The notes: generated by a model from the sequence alone, not told the origin. A stretch of DNA of 37,746 bases from Candidatus Cloacimonadota bacterium (GCA_020532185.1 JAJBBH010000093.1:1-37746); one strand, 5' to 3'. Shown: positions 9,029 to 19,400, counted from the first letter of the stretch. Translations and numbers: made by a program.

Positions 9029-10663
9029 ATGAATAGGAATGATATAGTTTTTGTTACAGGGCATAAGAATCCAGATTCTGATTCTATCTGTTCAGCAATA
9101 GCTTATGCAGATTTTTTACAAAGAAATGGCGTCAATGCTATAGCTTGCCGTTTAGGCGATATAACACGAGAAACAGAGTTTATTTTAGATCATTTTGAAG
9201 TAGAAGCACCACAAATATTAAAAAATGTTAAGACACAGATATCCGATCTTGATATGGACCCTGCCGTGCCAGTAACTGCTGATTCAACTATACAAAAAGC
9301 ATGGACCAGGATGCGTTTAAATAATACCAAGACCTTGCCTGTGGTTGATGAGAGTAATCATCTTTTTGGCTTGATTACCCTGTCTGATATTGCCAATAAA
9401 TATTTGGATATATTAGAGACTAATGTGATTGGTTCTCGTCAGACAACTCTGCGTAATATCTTGGAGACTTTGAATGCAAAGCTTGTGTGCGGTACAGCAG
9501 ATAATTTTCCTGATTCTGGTAAGGTTTTGATAGCTGCCATGCATGCAGAAGATATTGAGCCATTTATTGAAGAAGATGATATTGTCATTGTGGCAAATAG
9601 AGTTGATGCACAGTTGAAAGCGTTGGAATGTAAGGCGTCATGTATTATTATAACTGGCAATGCAGAGCTTGCACAAGAAGTGAAAGACAAGGCAAATAGC
9701 CTGAATGCGATAGTGATAATCTCTCCACACGATACCTTTACAACTTCCCGCTTGATCAATCAGAGCATTATGGTGTCATGCGTGATGACGACCGATAATC
9801 TGATCCGTTTTAATATGGATGACTTTGTGAATGATATCAAGACTAAAATGCTGCAAACACGTTATCGTAGCTATCCTGTTGTTGATGATAATAATGTAAT
9901 CAAAGGCTTTATCTCGCGTTATCACTTGATTTCATCGCGTAAAAAGAAGGTGATTTTGGTTGACCATAATGAGAAATCACAAACAGTGGATGGTATTGAA
10001 GAAGCAGAAATATTGGAGATTATTGATCATCATAGATATGGTGATATACAAACCGCTTACCCTATTCATTGCAAGCTTGAACCAGTTGGCAGTACAGCAA
10101 CAATAATTGCCAATATCTTTTTTGAAAACGCAATCAGACCATCTCGACAAATATCTGGCTTGCTCTGTGCAGCAATTATTTCTGATACAATGAATTTCAA
10201 ATCTCCCACCACAGTTTATAAAGATAAGATGACAGCAGAAAAGCTTGCCGAGATTAATGGACTAAATATCGAAAAGTTTGCGACAAAAATGATCCAAGAA
10301 GGCTCGTCAATTGTTGGTAAAACTGCAAAAGATATTATTCATGAGGACTATAAAGAGTTTCACTTGGGTGCACATAAATTTGCCATTAGTCAAATCAAAA
10401 CAATGGATATACACTGTGTTGATAGCATTGAAGATGAGATTTATGCCTATATGGATGAACTGGCTACAGAACATGAATATGATATTGTAATGCTTGTCAT
10501 TACAGACATTATACAAGAGGGTTCTTTGGCATTGATTACGGGTGATCGACAGGATTTGATAGAAAAAGCTTTCAATGTGGAAGTGAAAGATAAGCGTGTC
10601 TTTTTGCCTGGATTAGTGTCGAGAAAGAAGCAAATCATCCCAGAAATATCTGGCATTATATGA
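9029..10663 (+). CDS. ppaC: Manganese-dependent (family II) inorganic pyrophosphatase with CBS and DRTGG domains
   Basis: A 544-residue cytoplasmic enzyme that hydrolyses pyrophosphate and so drives biosynthesis. The DHH domain opens with GHKNPDSDSICSAIAYA. It is split by a regulatory insert: CBS1 (near MDPAVPVTADSTIQKAWTRM), a DRTGG-like domain (about residues 130-240), and CBS2 (VMTTDNLIRFNMDDFV to LISSRKKKV). The DHH domain resumes at VDHNE with the DHH motif EIIDHHR near residue 332, PVGSTATII, and SDTMNFKSPT. The DHHA2 domain ends in SRKKQIIPEI. CBS/DRTGG forms bind adenine nucleotides, AMP inhibiting and diadenosine polyphosphates activating in studied members. The start at 9029 is chosen on the strong ribosome site. 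Confidence 0.92.
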   Translation: MNRNDIVFVTGHKNPDSDSICSAIAYADFLQRNGVNAIACRLGDITRETEFILDHFEVEAPQILKNVKTQISDLDMDPAVPVTADSTIQKAWTRMRLNNTKTLPVVDESNHLFGLITLSDIANKYLDILETNVIGSRQTTLRNILETLNAKLVCGTADNFPDSGKVLIAAMHAEDIEPFIEEDDIVIVANRVDAQLKALECKASCIIITGNAELAQEVKDKANSLNAIVIISPHDTFTTSRLINQSIMVSCVMTTDNLIRFNMDDFVNDIKTKMLQTRYRSYPVVDDNNVIKGFISRYHLISSRKKKVILVDHNEKSQTVDGIEEAEILEIIDHHRYGDIQTAYPIHCKLEPVGSTATIIANIFFENAIRPSRQISGLLCAAIISDTMNFKSPTTVYKDKMTAEKLAEINGLNIEKFATKMIQEGSSIVGKTAKDIIHEDYKEFHLGAHKFAISQIKTMDIHCVDSIEDEIYAYMDELATEHEYDIVMLVITDIIQEGSLALITGDRQDLIEKAFNVEVKDKRVFLPGLVSRKKQIIPEISGII

Positions 10664-10664
10664 G

Positions 10665-11450
10665 ATGTGCAAAACAAGAATTAAGTTTTTATTACTTTTT
10701 TGCTTGTTTTTTTCAAAACTCATTGCATTAGATGAAGGATATCCCGTTAGTGCTGGTGTGCTTGCTTCATCAAGCCTAAGCTTGTTGTCTGTAAGTCCTA
10801 ATAGTGCAATGTGTAATCCAGCAGTTGCAGAGAATGGTCTGTCTGTTTCTTATGCTATGCCCTATTCAATGCATGATTTGTCAATTTCTTCTTTATCATA
10901 TCAAACAAAGATTTCGTCGTTTTCTTATGGTGTGGGCACAAAAATAATCTATCAGGAAGATTATAATGAAAATCTTGTTTATATCAATGCTCAGTTAATT
11001 CAAAACAATATTGTGTTGGGTGCAAATTTCCGTTATTTGAGGCAGGAGATTGAGGGGTATAGCTCAGTTAATGCGGTTGTTGCAGATATTGGGCTGCGTT
11101 GGCAGTTTTATGATTTTCAGTCAAGTTGGCGTATAAATAATATTTGTGCAGAGCATTATAAATATCTTGAATTGCCTATTTCTTATCAAACTGAGTTTGC
11201 CTATTATTTGTCAGGTGCTGCTTTGTTTTGTGTTGGTATTGAAAAAAAAGAGGATCTTGCTTATGCCGCAGGTTTGAAATTTGATATTGTGCCCAACTTT
11301 CAGCTAATAAACAGCTATATGTTTGAATCTCAACAATTAGCATTTGGCTTTAATGCACGACTACAGCGGTATCGAATAGATTATGGAGTGAAGTTTCACA
11401 CTTATTTAAGCCCAAGCCATAGCATCTCGATAAATTATTATTTTAAATGA
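10665..11450 (+). CDS. Small outer-membrane beta-barrel protein, PorV/PorQ-like
   Basis: A 261-residue protein with a signal peptide (hydrophobic run LLLFCLFFSKLIAL). The stretch SAGVLASSSLSLLSVSPNSAMCNPAVAENG has the small-residue and NPA pattern that opens PorV/PorQ-family barrels. The rest is alternating strands rich in Y, S and G, and the last residues SINYYFK form a typical terminal aromatic strand. It is shorter than the other two family-like proteins here. The ATG is one base after the pyrophosphatase stop, and no strong ribosome site is seen. Function is unknown and family membership is moderately sure. Confidence 0.55.
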   Translation: MCKTRIKFLLLFCLFFSKLIALDEGYPVSAGVLASSSLSLLSVSPNSAMCNPAVAENGLSVSYAMPYSMHDLSISSLSYQTKISSFSYGVGTKIIYQEDYNENLVYINAQLIQNNIVLGANFRYLRQEIEGYSSVNAVVADIGLRWQFYDFQSSWRINNICAEHYKYLELPISYQTEFAYYLSGAALFCVGIEKKEDLAYAAGLKFDIVPNFQLINSYMFESQQLAFGFNARLQRYRIDYGVKFHTYLSPSHSISINYYFK

Positions 11451-11461
11451 TGCTGTGGCTT
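11414..11461. terminator. Hairpin between convergent genes, possible bidirectional terminator
   Basis: AAGCCATAGCATC (11414-11426) pairs with GATGCTGTGGCTT (11449-11461) over 13 positions with one wobble, around a 22-base AT-rich loop. It spans the 3' ends of the two convergent genes. There is no T-tract on either side, so it may be an mRNA-end stabiliser rather than an intrinsic terminator. Confidence 0.4.
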
Positions 11462-11472
11462 AGGTAATTGTA

Positions 11473-13188
11473 TTAAAATAAGGACTTTGTATATAATTGG
11501 TGATAATATCCTTTTTTATTCATCAGCTCGTCATGTGTGCCTATTTCTGTGATTTCTCCACTTTGCATAACATATATCAAATCGGCATTTTTAACAGTTG
11601 AAAGCCTATGAGCAATGATCAATGTAGTTCTGTTTTCACTTAATTTTATCATAGATTCATGAATATAAGCTTCAGATTCATTATCCAACGATGAGGTAGC
11701 TTCATCAAAAATCAAAAGCGGTGGATTTTTGAGAAATACACGCGCAATAGCAATTCTCTGTTTTTGTCCACCAGATAGCTTTACACCTCTTTCACCGACT
11801 GCTGTGTCAAGCCCGTCAGGCAGTGAATTTATAAAATCTAAGATATTTGCATTTTTTGCTGCTTCAATTACTTGCTCGTCAGTTGCTGCAGGGTCGCCAT
11901 AGAGGATATTATCTCTGATAGTTGTGTCAAACATAAAGACATTTTGCTGAACAATGCCGATTTCTTTTCTTAAAAACCTCTGCTTGAGATCGAGAATGTC
12001 TATATCATTGATAAGAATTTGCCCAGAATCTACTTCATAAAAGCGAGGTAAGAGGGCGATTAGTGTGGATTTCCCAGCACCAGATTCACCGACTAAGGCG
12101 ATAGTTTTGCCTGCGGGAATAGTCATGGATACATTCTTGAGCACTAAGGCATCTGTTTTGGGATAGGCAAAGCTAATGTCTTTTACTTCGATATGTCCAT
12201 CCCAGTTTTTTAGCTCAACGGCATTTTTTCTATCTTGAATCTGTGGGTCAATATCCATAATCTCGATAAATCTTTCAAATGAGGCTGCACCTTGCTGAAA
12301 TTGCTCCATAAAGTTGACTAATCGCTGGATTGGATCGAGAATATAATTAATAAACATCAGGAATCCAATAAGATCAGCTGCATCTATTTTGCCTTGAAAC
12401 ATCAGCCATGCACCACCAGCGATCACCCATAAATAGTATAAATCTTGAAAGAAAGCCATACCAGCATGGAAATTCGCCATAATGATATACATTTTTTCTT
12501 TGGCAAATTTGAAGTGATCATTGACGTTTTCAAACTTTTTGATTTCTACTGATTCATTGGCAAAAGATTTTACTTCGCGTATGCCTTGCACAGAGTTTTC
12601 AACACTGCTATTAATGTCTGCAACACGCTTTCGAACGGCTCTAAAACCAGAACGCATTTTGCCACCATATAAAACACCCCATAAGAGTAAAATGGGGATG
12701 GGAATAATTGTGAGAGCTGCTAAAGTTGCATTGAAAGTAAACATTACGATAAAGGCACCGACTATCATGACAATGGCAATGAGAAAGTCTTCTGGTGCAT
12801 GATGGGCAACTTCTGCGATCATATTTAAGTCATTAGAAATACGGGACATTAGATGCCCTGTTTTGACATTGTCAAAATATGAGAAAGAAAGCTTTTGAAT
12901 ATGCCTAAAAAAGTCAGCACGCATATCATATTCCATACGGACGCCCATGAAATGACCCCACTTGAGACGAATCATAGCACAGACAGCCTTGAAAAACATG
13001 ATGATGAACATTAATACTAAAGACCAGATGATCATCTGAGCATTTTTATCTGGTACATGGGTTTTTATTAGATTTCTGGTGATAAATGGCAAAAATACAG
13101 TGATTGCAGCACTAATTAAGGCTGCAGACATATCGAGTATAAATAAACCCTTGTGAGGTGCATAATACTTAATAAAGCGTTTTAACAT
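11473..13188 (-). CDS. ABC exporter, half-transporter of the MsbA/lipid-multidrug type
   Basis: A 571-residue half-transporter with an N-terminal six-helix membrane domain (about 1-310) fused to an ATPase domain. The ATPase shows Walker A GESGAGKST, a Q-loop glutamine (GIVQQNVF), signature LSGGQKQR, Walker B PLLIFDEATSSLD and switch histidine IIAHRLSTV. It should act as a homodimer, exporting a lipid or hydrophobic compound. MsbA (lipid A core) is one candidate, but specificity is not visible. It is the only full minus-strand gene here. AAGGAGAC lies 4 bases before the ATG. It stands alone between two non-coding stretches. Confidence 0.88.
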   Translation of the reverse strand: MLKRFIKYYAPHKGLFILDMSAALISAAITVFLPFITRNLIKTHVPDKNAQMIIWSLVLMFIIMFFKAVCAMIRLKWGHFMGVRMEYDMRADFFRHIQKLSFSYFDNVKTGHLMSRISNDLNMIAEVAHHAPEDFLIAIVMIVGAFIVMFTFNATLAALTIIPIPILLLWGVLYGGKMRSGFRAVRKRVADINSSVENSVQGIREVKSFANESVEIKKFENVNDHFKFAKEKMYIIMANFHAGMAFFQDLYYLWVIAGGAWLMFQGKIDAADLIGFLMFINYILDPIQRLVNFMEQFQQGAASFERFIEIMDIDPQIQDRKNAVELKNWDGHIEVKDISFAYPKTDALVLKNVSMTIPAGKTIALVGESGAGKSTLIALLPRFYEVDSGQILINDIDILDLKQRFLRKEIGIVQQNVFMFDTTIRDNILYGDPAATDEQVIEAAKNANILDFINSLPDGLDTAVGERGVKLSGGQKQRIAIARVFLKNPPLLIFDEATSSLDNESEAYIHESMIKLSENRTTLIIAHRLSTVKNADLIYVMQSGEITEIGTHDELMNKKGYYHQLYTKSLF

Positions 13189-13209
13189 AAAGTCTCCTTA
13201 TGTGATACA

Positions 13210-13236
13210 GTTTTAGAATATATGTTTATTTGTCAA
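13210..13236 (-). promoter_or_regulatory. Candidate promoter of the ABC exporter
   Basis: On the minus strand TTGACA (13236-13231) is followed after 15 bases by TAAAAC (13215-13210). The -35 box is perfect; the -10 box is weak and the spacing short. The position just ahead of the gene is right. Confidence 0.3.
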
Positions 13237-13575
13237 ATGCATTTTTGAGAAACTTAATATTATAAGGTATGTTTTGTAAAAGCATTTGTGAGAAGTGATT
13301 TTCCTGAAGAGACTAATAGCTTTTCACTAAAATACATAAAGATATTTGCCAGTTAACGATTCATACTCTTTCGATCTTTATATGCGATGTTGAAATTGAG
13401 GACTTGAGAAGCTATCTTTTTTTTATGAAGTATTTCTAAAAGAGAAAAATATTAGTTCGAGATCAGATTTATGCCAGTTGCTTTAAGCTTTTTAAGTGAT
13501 GCTTAAAAATGAAAAGATAGCCCTTTTTTTGATATCAAAAAAAGCTGGGCTAAAAAGCTTTTAATTAGTTGTTTA
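13237..13575. other. Non-coding stretch with inverted repeats
   Basis: No supported reading frame is seen. GCTATCTTTT (13411-13420) is inverted as AAAAGATAGC (13512-13521), enclosing about 90 bases. Within and next to it are the T7-GATATC-A7 palindrome (13524-13543) flanked by TAGCCC/GGGCTA. I do not recognise a known RNA family here. Confidence 0.4.
13518..13552. repeat. Perfect 20-base AT palindrome inside a short GC clamp
   Basis: T7-GATATC-A7 (13524-13543) is a perfect palindrome. It is flanked by TAGCCC (13518-13523) and GGGCTA (13547-13552), which pair with each other except for three extra bases (GCT) on the right. It could form a long hairpin or cruciform, or serve as terminator-like structure for an unseen transcript. 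Confidence 0.5.
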
Positions 13576-13682
13576 GTCTATTTGCATCCCGTTTCACTCC
13601 TACTACACTCCTACTACACTCCTCCTGCTATCTTGGAGAATGAGGGGGAATGTTGGGGGAATGTTGGGGGATGCAAATAGAC
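13576..13682. repeat. 107-base inverted-repeat element with internal 11-base repeats
   Basis: The arms GTCTATTTGCATCCC (13576-13590) and GGGATGCAAATAGAC (13668-13682) are perfect 15-base complements. The left half contains CACTCCTACTA in tandem with period 11; the right half contains GGGGGAATGTT twice plus a third G5 run, also with period 11. The halves are a diverged complement of one another. There is no coding frame. It looks like a discrete repeat unit, perhaps a member of a dispersed family. Three G5 runs on the + strand could form quadruplex-type structure. Confidence 0.6.
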
Positions 13683-13880
13683 ATAAAATGATGATTTTTT
13701 AGTTTGCAATTAACATTGTATTTTGCACAAAAAAGTTATTTGAATAATTTGAGAAAATGGGTATAATGTATGAGAATTATGTTGATTAGAAGTTAAAGAA
13801 AGTAACGATTTTACGATCATAATAATAGATTTTTGAGTAATAGGCGTATAAAAAAGTGAAAATATGAATAATCTTATTCT
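13683..13880. other. AT-rich intergenic stretch before cinA
   Basis: Nothing recognisable is seen here besides a high A+T content. No supported reading frame or RNA gene is visible up to the cinA promoter. Confidence 0.4.
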
Positions 13881-13908
13881 TTGTGATTGACAAAAAAATA
13901 TATATAAT
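13881..13908 (+). promoter_or_regulatory. Promoter of cinA
   Basis: TTGTGA (13881-13886) and a perfect TATAAT (13903-13908) are separated by 16 bases, predicting a start near 13915 and a leader of about 28 bases. A TTGACA at 13887 is too close to that -10 box to be its partner. The in-frame GTG at 13883 lies inside the promoter, so it is not the start codon. Confidence 0.5.
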
Positions 13909-13942
13909 AAAAATTGATCAAAAGGATGTAATTTGTAAAACT

Positions 13943-15166
13943 ATGAAGAAAATATCTATTGCAATTGTTAATATAGGTAATGAACTTTTGTTGGGTAAGA
14001 CAGTCAATACAAATCTAACATGGCTTGGAAATGAGCTTGCGTGCATGGGCATGGAAGTGAGCAAAGCCGTGTTGATACCAGACGAGGGTGCAGATATAAG
14101 ATCTACTCTGGCTGAGTTGGTTGGCAAGTTTTCTGTGATTATTTTCACAGGTGGTCTTGGACCAACAAAGGATGATATTACAAAAATTGAGATAGCTGAT
14201 TTTTTTGGCAAAAAGCTAATCTATGATGAGTCAATTTGGCTTGATATGCAAAAGAAATTTACCCGAAGAAATAGAGCTATACCAGAAAATAATAAGATTC
14301 AGGCTTATGTTCCAGAAGACTTTGTAGTGATGGAAAACTCTTTAGGCACCGCACCAGGCTTGTATTACAAGGCAGAAGATTTGCTATTATTTGCAGTTCC
14401 AGGTGTGCCCTATGAGATGAAGCATTTGTTTAATGAAAAGATAAAGCCGATTTTGCTTGAGAATTATCCCACAAATGGTTGGTTTTTAAAGACTTTAAAT
14501 ACATACGGCATTGGAGAGTCTGCCACAGCTGAGTTGATGGATGATATCAATCTTCCAGAAGATGTTCATATCGCATGGCTGCCACAGACTGGGCGTGTTG
14601 ATATTCGTGTATATGGTTCAAATACAGAAGGTTGTCAGCTTGTTTATAACGAAATAGAAAGTATTTTGCAAGAATGGGTATGGGGTGAAAATTATCTTTC
14701 TTTGTCAGCAAAAGTGCATGAAGTTTTGACATTAAAAAAGATGAGATTAGCCTGTGCTGAAAGCTGTACTGGCGGTATGGTGAATAAACTCTTGACAGAT
14801 ATACCTGGATCGTCAGTATATTTATTGGGCGGTGTGATATCTTATGCAAATGAGGTGAAAGAGAGCTTGCTTGGTGTTTCGCCTGATACTTTGGAACAGT
14901 ACGGTGCTGTCAGCGAGGAATGTGCACGAGAAATGGTTTTGGGTCTTGAAGCAAAGTTTCATGCAGATATAAACGTATCTGTAACAGGTATTGCAGGACC
15001 TGATGGCGGTACAGAAGAAAAGCCAGTCGGCACAGTTTATGTTGGTTTAATTTTAAATGGAGAGTTGGAAGTATTTAAAATGCGATTTACTGGTAGTCGA
15101 GATTCAGTGCGGTTAAAAGCAACAGAATTTGTTTATTATCAGATAATTAAGAGTTTGGAGATTTAG
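13943..15166 (+). CDS. cinA: CinA-like protein (competence/damage-inducible; NMN amidohydrolase domain)
   Basis: A 407-residue two-domain cytoplasmic protein. The N-terminal MoCF-like domain opens with NIGNELLLGKTVNTN and includes FTGGLGPTKDD; in studied CinA it acts on ADP-ribose or related nucleotides. The C-terminal PncC domain has AESCTGGMVNKLLTDIPGSS, the catalytic Ser/Thr block, then GGVISYANEVKESLLGV, GAVSEECAREM and TGIAGPDGGTEEKPVGTVYVG, and deamidates NMN in NAD salvage. I start at the ATG at 13943, which aligns with the usual start; AAAGGA lies 16 bases upstream, rather far. purD follows after one base. Confidence 0.9.
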   Translation: MKKISIAIVNIGNELLLGKTVNTNLTWLGNELACMGMEVSKAVLIPDEGADIRSTLAELVGKFSVIIFTGGLGPTKDDITKIEIADFFGKKLIYDESIWLDMQKKFTRRNRAIPENNKIQAYVPEDFVVMENSLGTAPGLYYKAEDLLLFAVPGVPYEMKHLFNEKIKPILLENYPTNGWFLKTLNTYGIGESATAELMDDINLPEDVHIAWLPQTGRVDIRVYGSNTEGCQLVYNEIESILQEWVWGENYLSLSAKVHEVLTLKKMRLACAESCTGGMVNKLLTDIPGSSVYLLGGVISYANEVKESLLGVSPDTLEQYGAVSEECAREMVLGLEAKFHADINVSVTGIAGPDGGTEEKPVGTVYVGLILNGELEVFKMRFTGSRDSVRLKATEFVYYQIIKSLEI

Positions 15167-15167
15167 G

Positions 15168-16448
15168 ATGGCACGCGTATTAGTTGTTGGTAGCGGTGCT
15201 CGAGAGCATGCAATTGCAGAATCATTTGCAAAGGACAATAGCATAAATAAAGTTTATGTGAGTCCTGGTAATGATGGAATAGCCGGGACTTTTGATTGCT
15301 TTAAATATGATGCTAAAGATAAGAATGAGCCTTTTGCAGAGCTTTATAATTATATACAAGAAAAGAAGATAGATTATGTATTTGTGGGTAATGAGCAGGC
15401 TTTGGCAGATGGTATAAGTAATTATCTTGAGGCAAAAGGAGTGTCTGTGGTTGGTCCAACAAGTGAAGCAGCCCAGATTGAAAGCTCTAAAGTGTTTTCC
15501 AAGAATTTGATGAAAAAATATAGAGTGCCAACAGCTGATTATGCAGTATTCAACGATTATAATGAGGCAGATGCATACCTTGAAAAGTGCAGTTATCCAG
15601 TTGTTATTAAAGCAGATGGATTGGCAGGTGGCAAAGGCGTGATTATTGCCAAAGATCAAGATGATGCAAAAGAAGCTTTGCGAGTAATCTTCTTTGATAA
15701 AAAGTTTGGTGAAGCAGGTAGTCAAGTGATTATGGAGAGTTTTTTGTTTGGTGAAGAGGCGTCAATCTTTGCATTTTCAGATGGAGATAGCTTTGTTTCT
15801 ACTTTGTTTTCACAAGATCATAAGGCTCTTTACGACGGAGATGAGGGACCTAATACAGGCGGAATGGGAGCATTTGCACCAGTAGATAAGTTTTTGCACT
15901 TGAAAGATCGAGTTGATGCAGAGATTTTTGCACCAGTTTTTCGAGGTTTGAAAAGCGAAGGCATGCCCTTTAAAGGTGTGCTTTATGCAGGTTTGATGAT
16001 AGATGGCGACAAGATCAATGTGGTGGAGTTTAACTGTCGATTAGGCGATCCTGAGGCAGAGGTGATTTTGCCTATTTTAAAGACTTCATTTGCTGATATA
16101 TGTGAGGCTATCATTACAAAGAAGATTGATGGTTTTGAATTGGAGTTTAATAATCAATATGCTGTAGGCGTGATATCTGCATCGAAGGGCTATCCTGAGG
16201 CATTTGAACGCGGTAAACCGATATATTTTGGTGAGAATTTGTCCTCAATGCAAGGCAGTATATACTTTGCAGGAGTCAAAAAGCAGGGTGATGCAATATT
16301 GACAAATGGTGGCAGAGTGCTATGTGCGACAGCAATTGGCGATAGCTTGCAAGAAGCAATTAATAGGGCATATGAGATGACAGAATGTGTGCAGTTTTCA
16401 AATCAATATTATAGAACAGATATAGGTCAAAAGGGATTGAAGGATTAA
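15168..16448 (+). CDS. purD: Phosphoribosylamine-glycine ligase
   Basis: A 426-residue ATP-grasp enzyme of de novo purine synthesis that joins phosphoribosylamine and glycine using ATP. Signatures: VLVVGSGAREHAIA at the N-terminus (GSGGREHA in most members, here Ala for one Gly), FVGNEQALADG, PVVIKADGLAGGKGVIIA (ATP-grasp lysine and glycine loop), EGPNTGGMGAFAPV and NVVEFNCRLGDPEAEVILP (metal-binding Glu and Asn). Length is normal. The start lies one base after cinA, with GGAG about 8 bases before it. No other purine genes are visible here. Confidence 0.96.
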   Translation: MARVLVVGSGAREHAIAESFAKDNSINKVYVSPGNDGIAGTFDCFKYDAKDKNEPFAELYNYIQEKKIDYVFVGNEQALADGISNYLEAKGVSVVGPTSEAAQIESSKVFSKNLMKKYRVPTADYAVFNDYNEADAYLEKCSYPVVIKADGLAGGKGVIIAKDQDDAKEALRVIFFDKKFGEAGSQVIMESFLFGEEASIFAFSDGDSFVSTLFSQDHKALYDGDEGPNTGGMGAFAPVDKFLHLKDRVDAEIFAPVFRGLKSEGMPFKGVLYAGLMIDGDKINVVEFNCRLGDPEAEVILPILKTSFADICEAIITKKIDGFELEFNNQYAVGVISASKGYPEAFERGKPIYFGENLSSMQGSIYFAGVKKQGDAILTNGGRVLCATAIGDSLQEAINRAYEMTECVQFSNQYYRTDIGQKGLKD

Positions 16449-16450
16449 TA

Positions 16451-19400
16451 ATGAAGAGATATTTATTCTTAATTTTGTTAGTTATAATCATTTTTAGCTT
16501 GAATGCTGAGAGTGCATTTCGCATTGTGCGCATGAATGAACATGAGATTATATTGGACTTTAGTTTGCCTCATTATGAGCTTTACGATGTGGTATATGAA
16601 AATCAAACTTTTAAGTCAATCCATATGGATGGTTCTTTAATTCGTGCAGAGGAAGGTAAGCCAGTTTTACCGTGGTTTTCTGAACAGATAGGCTTGCCAG
16701 TAGATGGTGATTTTACAATTGAGTTTGTGAATAAAAAAGAGTTTTATATTGAGAATATAAAAGTCGAGCCAGCTTTGAAAACTGTGTTTACAAGCATTGA
16801 AGAAGATATTAGATATGAGTTTTATCAGCATCCTGTTTATGAGTCGGATCAATATTATCCAATTTCCCAATTAAGCCAGTCAGAATCATATTTTTTGGGC
16901 GACAGTAAAATAAGGGCATTTCACTTTAATCCAGTGAGATATAATCCTGTACAACAACGCTTGCAATTAATTGAACATGCGAGAATTAGAATTAGTGTAA
17001 ATGGTAATAAGCAAGCAAATGTATTGAGATCATATAAGCAAGTAAGTGATCGAGCGGCAGATATGTTGACAATTAACTGGCAGTATGCAAAGAATTGGAA
17101 AAAAGAGAGTGAAAAAACAAGAGAGGGATATGAGCCACCAGAAGATTTGTCTTCTATTGCTGAGATACATTTTGTGATCAAAGAAGAAGGTATTTATAAG
17201 ATTAAATATGAAGATTTACGAGACTCGTTACAAGTCTTAAAAGATAAGCATGAGATAGATTATTTGTTTGATATTGATAGCATTGACCCACGATATATTG
17301 AGCTTTTTGACAAGAATGGACCTGTGCCAATTAACTTTGTAGGCGAGAATGATGGGTCTTTTGATGAGGGCGATTTCTTTGAGTTTTATGGATACCATAA
17401 TCGCGGTGAGACTTGCTATTATGATAATTATAGCACAGAGAATATTTATACCCTTAAGTTTTTGGATCGCATGGGTACACGTATGGCAGTTGAAAATGGT
17501 GGTTTACAGGTAACAAATCCAGCAGAATATATTTTGCCAACAAGTTATGAGCAGACAGTTCATTTTGAGAAGCAGATGTTTTCAGATAGACTTGGTTATC
17601 AGATTTCTCAGAAGTATTTTGAGGGTAAGCCATTGAGGTTTGAGCGTGAAGACGTGATGTTTTGGAAGTCTATTACAGCACCCGATTTGAATATTACACC
17701 CTTTGAATTGGAGTATCCAGAAAATGTAAATACACGATATTTTGAGACTAAAGTTGCTCTTTTTGGCTCTTCTTATAGAGAGTATCCATACACAAACCCT
17801 GATCACCATGCAATAGTTCGAGTAAATTCTGCACTGATTAATAATAAATGGTGGCATAAGCAAAAAGAATGCATCTTTGAAAATGAGAATAATATGGCTA
17901 ATAGCTATTTGAGTCATGGCATAAACAATCTTTATATTGATATGCCAGGGGATGGTCCATCAGGTTATTATGAGCAGATATTTTTGGACTATTTTGAGAT
18001 AAAATATTGGCGTGAATATAAGACAAATAAAAATGAAATAAAGTTTAGTAAACCATCTAATAAGGAATTGGGTCTTTATCAATTTGAGATAAATAATTTT
18101 AGTCGAAACGATGTTTCAGTCTATAAGTTGGGCTCGAGTGTGTTTAATCATTTTTCTGTCAATCCATTTACTGAGGAAGGTGGTGCACCTTATACGCTGA
18201 TCTTTCAAGATGAGCTATTTACCGAAGGCATAGAGTATTACGCATGTACTGAGAATAAAAAGAAAAAACCATTTGCAGTGCGTTTGAACTTTCCATCTGA
18301 TTTGAAAAACCCTAATAATCGTGCAGATTATATTATCATCACAGGCAGAGATTTTGTTGATGATGAGGGTACTTTATTGTTCAAATCAACATGGGAAGCG
18401 AGAAATTATCAGGTAAAGATAGTTGATGTGCAAGATATTTATGATGAATTTAATAGCTCAATCAAGAGTCCTCAAGCAATTCAGGACTTCTTGAAATTTG
18501 CGTATAATAATTGGCAAGAGCCAAAGGTTTCTAATGTATTGCTATTGGGCGATGGTATTTATGATAAGAGAAATGAAAAAGATGTATTGCGTTATGATAT
18601 CATACCTGTAAAGCCTTTTTGGACCTTTAAATATGGTGCAGCAGCCTCTGATAATTGGTATGGATGTATAGTTGGTGAAGACCCTGTGGCTGATATTAAT
18701 ATATCACGTATTGCAGTGTTTAAAGCATCCCAAATATTGCCAATTGCAGAAAAGACAGTGAGCTATGTTGAAGACCCTAATTATGATAAGAAGTGGCGTT
18801 CGAAAGTTACTTTGACCTCAGGCGGTAAAATTGATGATGCGACAGATATATTTGCACAGCAATCAGAGCGTATTCGCTTGCAAAGTATTCCACAACAATA
18901 TCATGTGCAACGTGTGTATACAGCGGCAAGAGATGATAGGGTCGTTTATACAGGTAGCACTTTTCAACTCAAAGATAGGATCAATGATGGCACGACATTT
19001 TTACAATTTATGGGTCACGGTGGTGGACGTATTTGGTCTGACTATAACTTGCTAAATGCTAATGATATCAAGACACTTGTAAATAATACATATCCATTTG
19101 TGAGCAGCTTGTCATGTTATGCTTCAGCATTTGATACACAAGGTTTGGCGTCAATTGGTGAGGTATTTGTTGCAGAACCAAATAAAGGGGCAATTGGGCA
19201 TATTGGGTTTTCTGGTTTGGGCTATTTATATGAGGATGAACCATATGGTCATTTTTTAACACAAGGATATTTTCAGAAGAATCTGCAAAATATAGGCGAT
19301 GTCAATAGCTTTGCAAAAGCTTCATTTTATGGCAGATATGGTGAAAGCTTTGCAGGCTTGGCTTTGACTCATTCAAGCGTTTTGATAGGTGATCCGATGA

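Noticed and set aside
12521-12802. + strand frame opposite the ABC exporter
   Set aside because: It is antisense to a clear transporter gene and has no domain or start signals.
13441-13500. AGTTCGAGATC as a tRNA T-loop
   Set aside because: No acceptor, D or anticodon stems can be drawn around it.
13883-13942. GTG start for cinA
   Set aside because: The GTG lies in the predicted promoter, and the extra residues are not part of the family.
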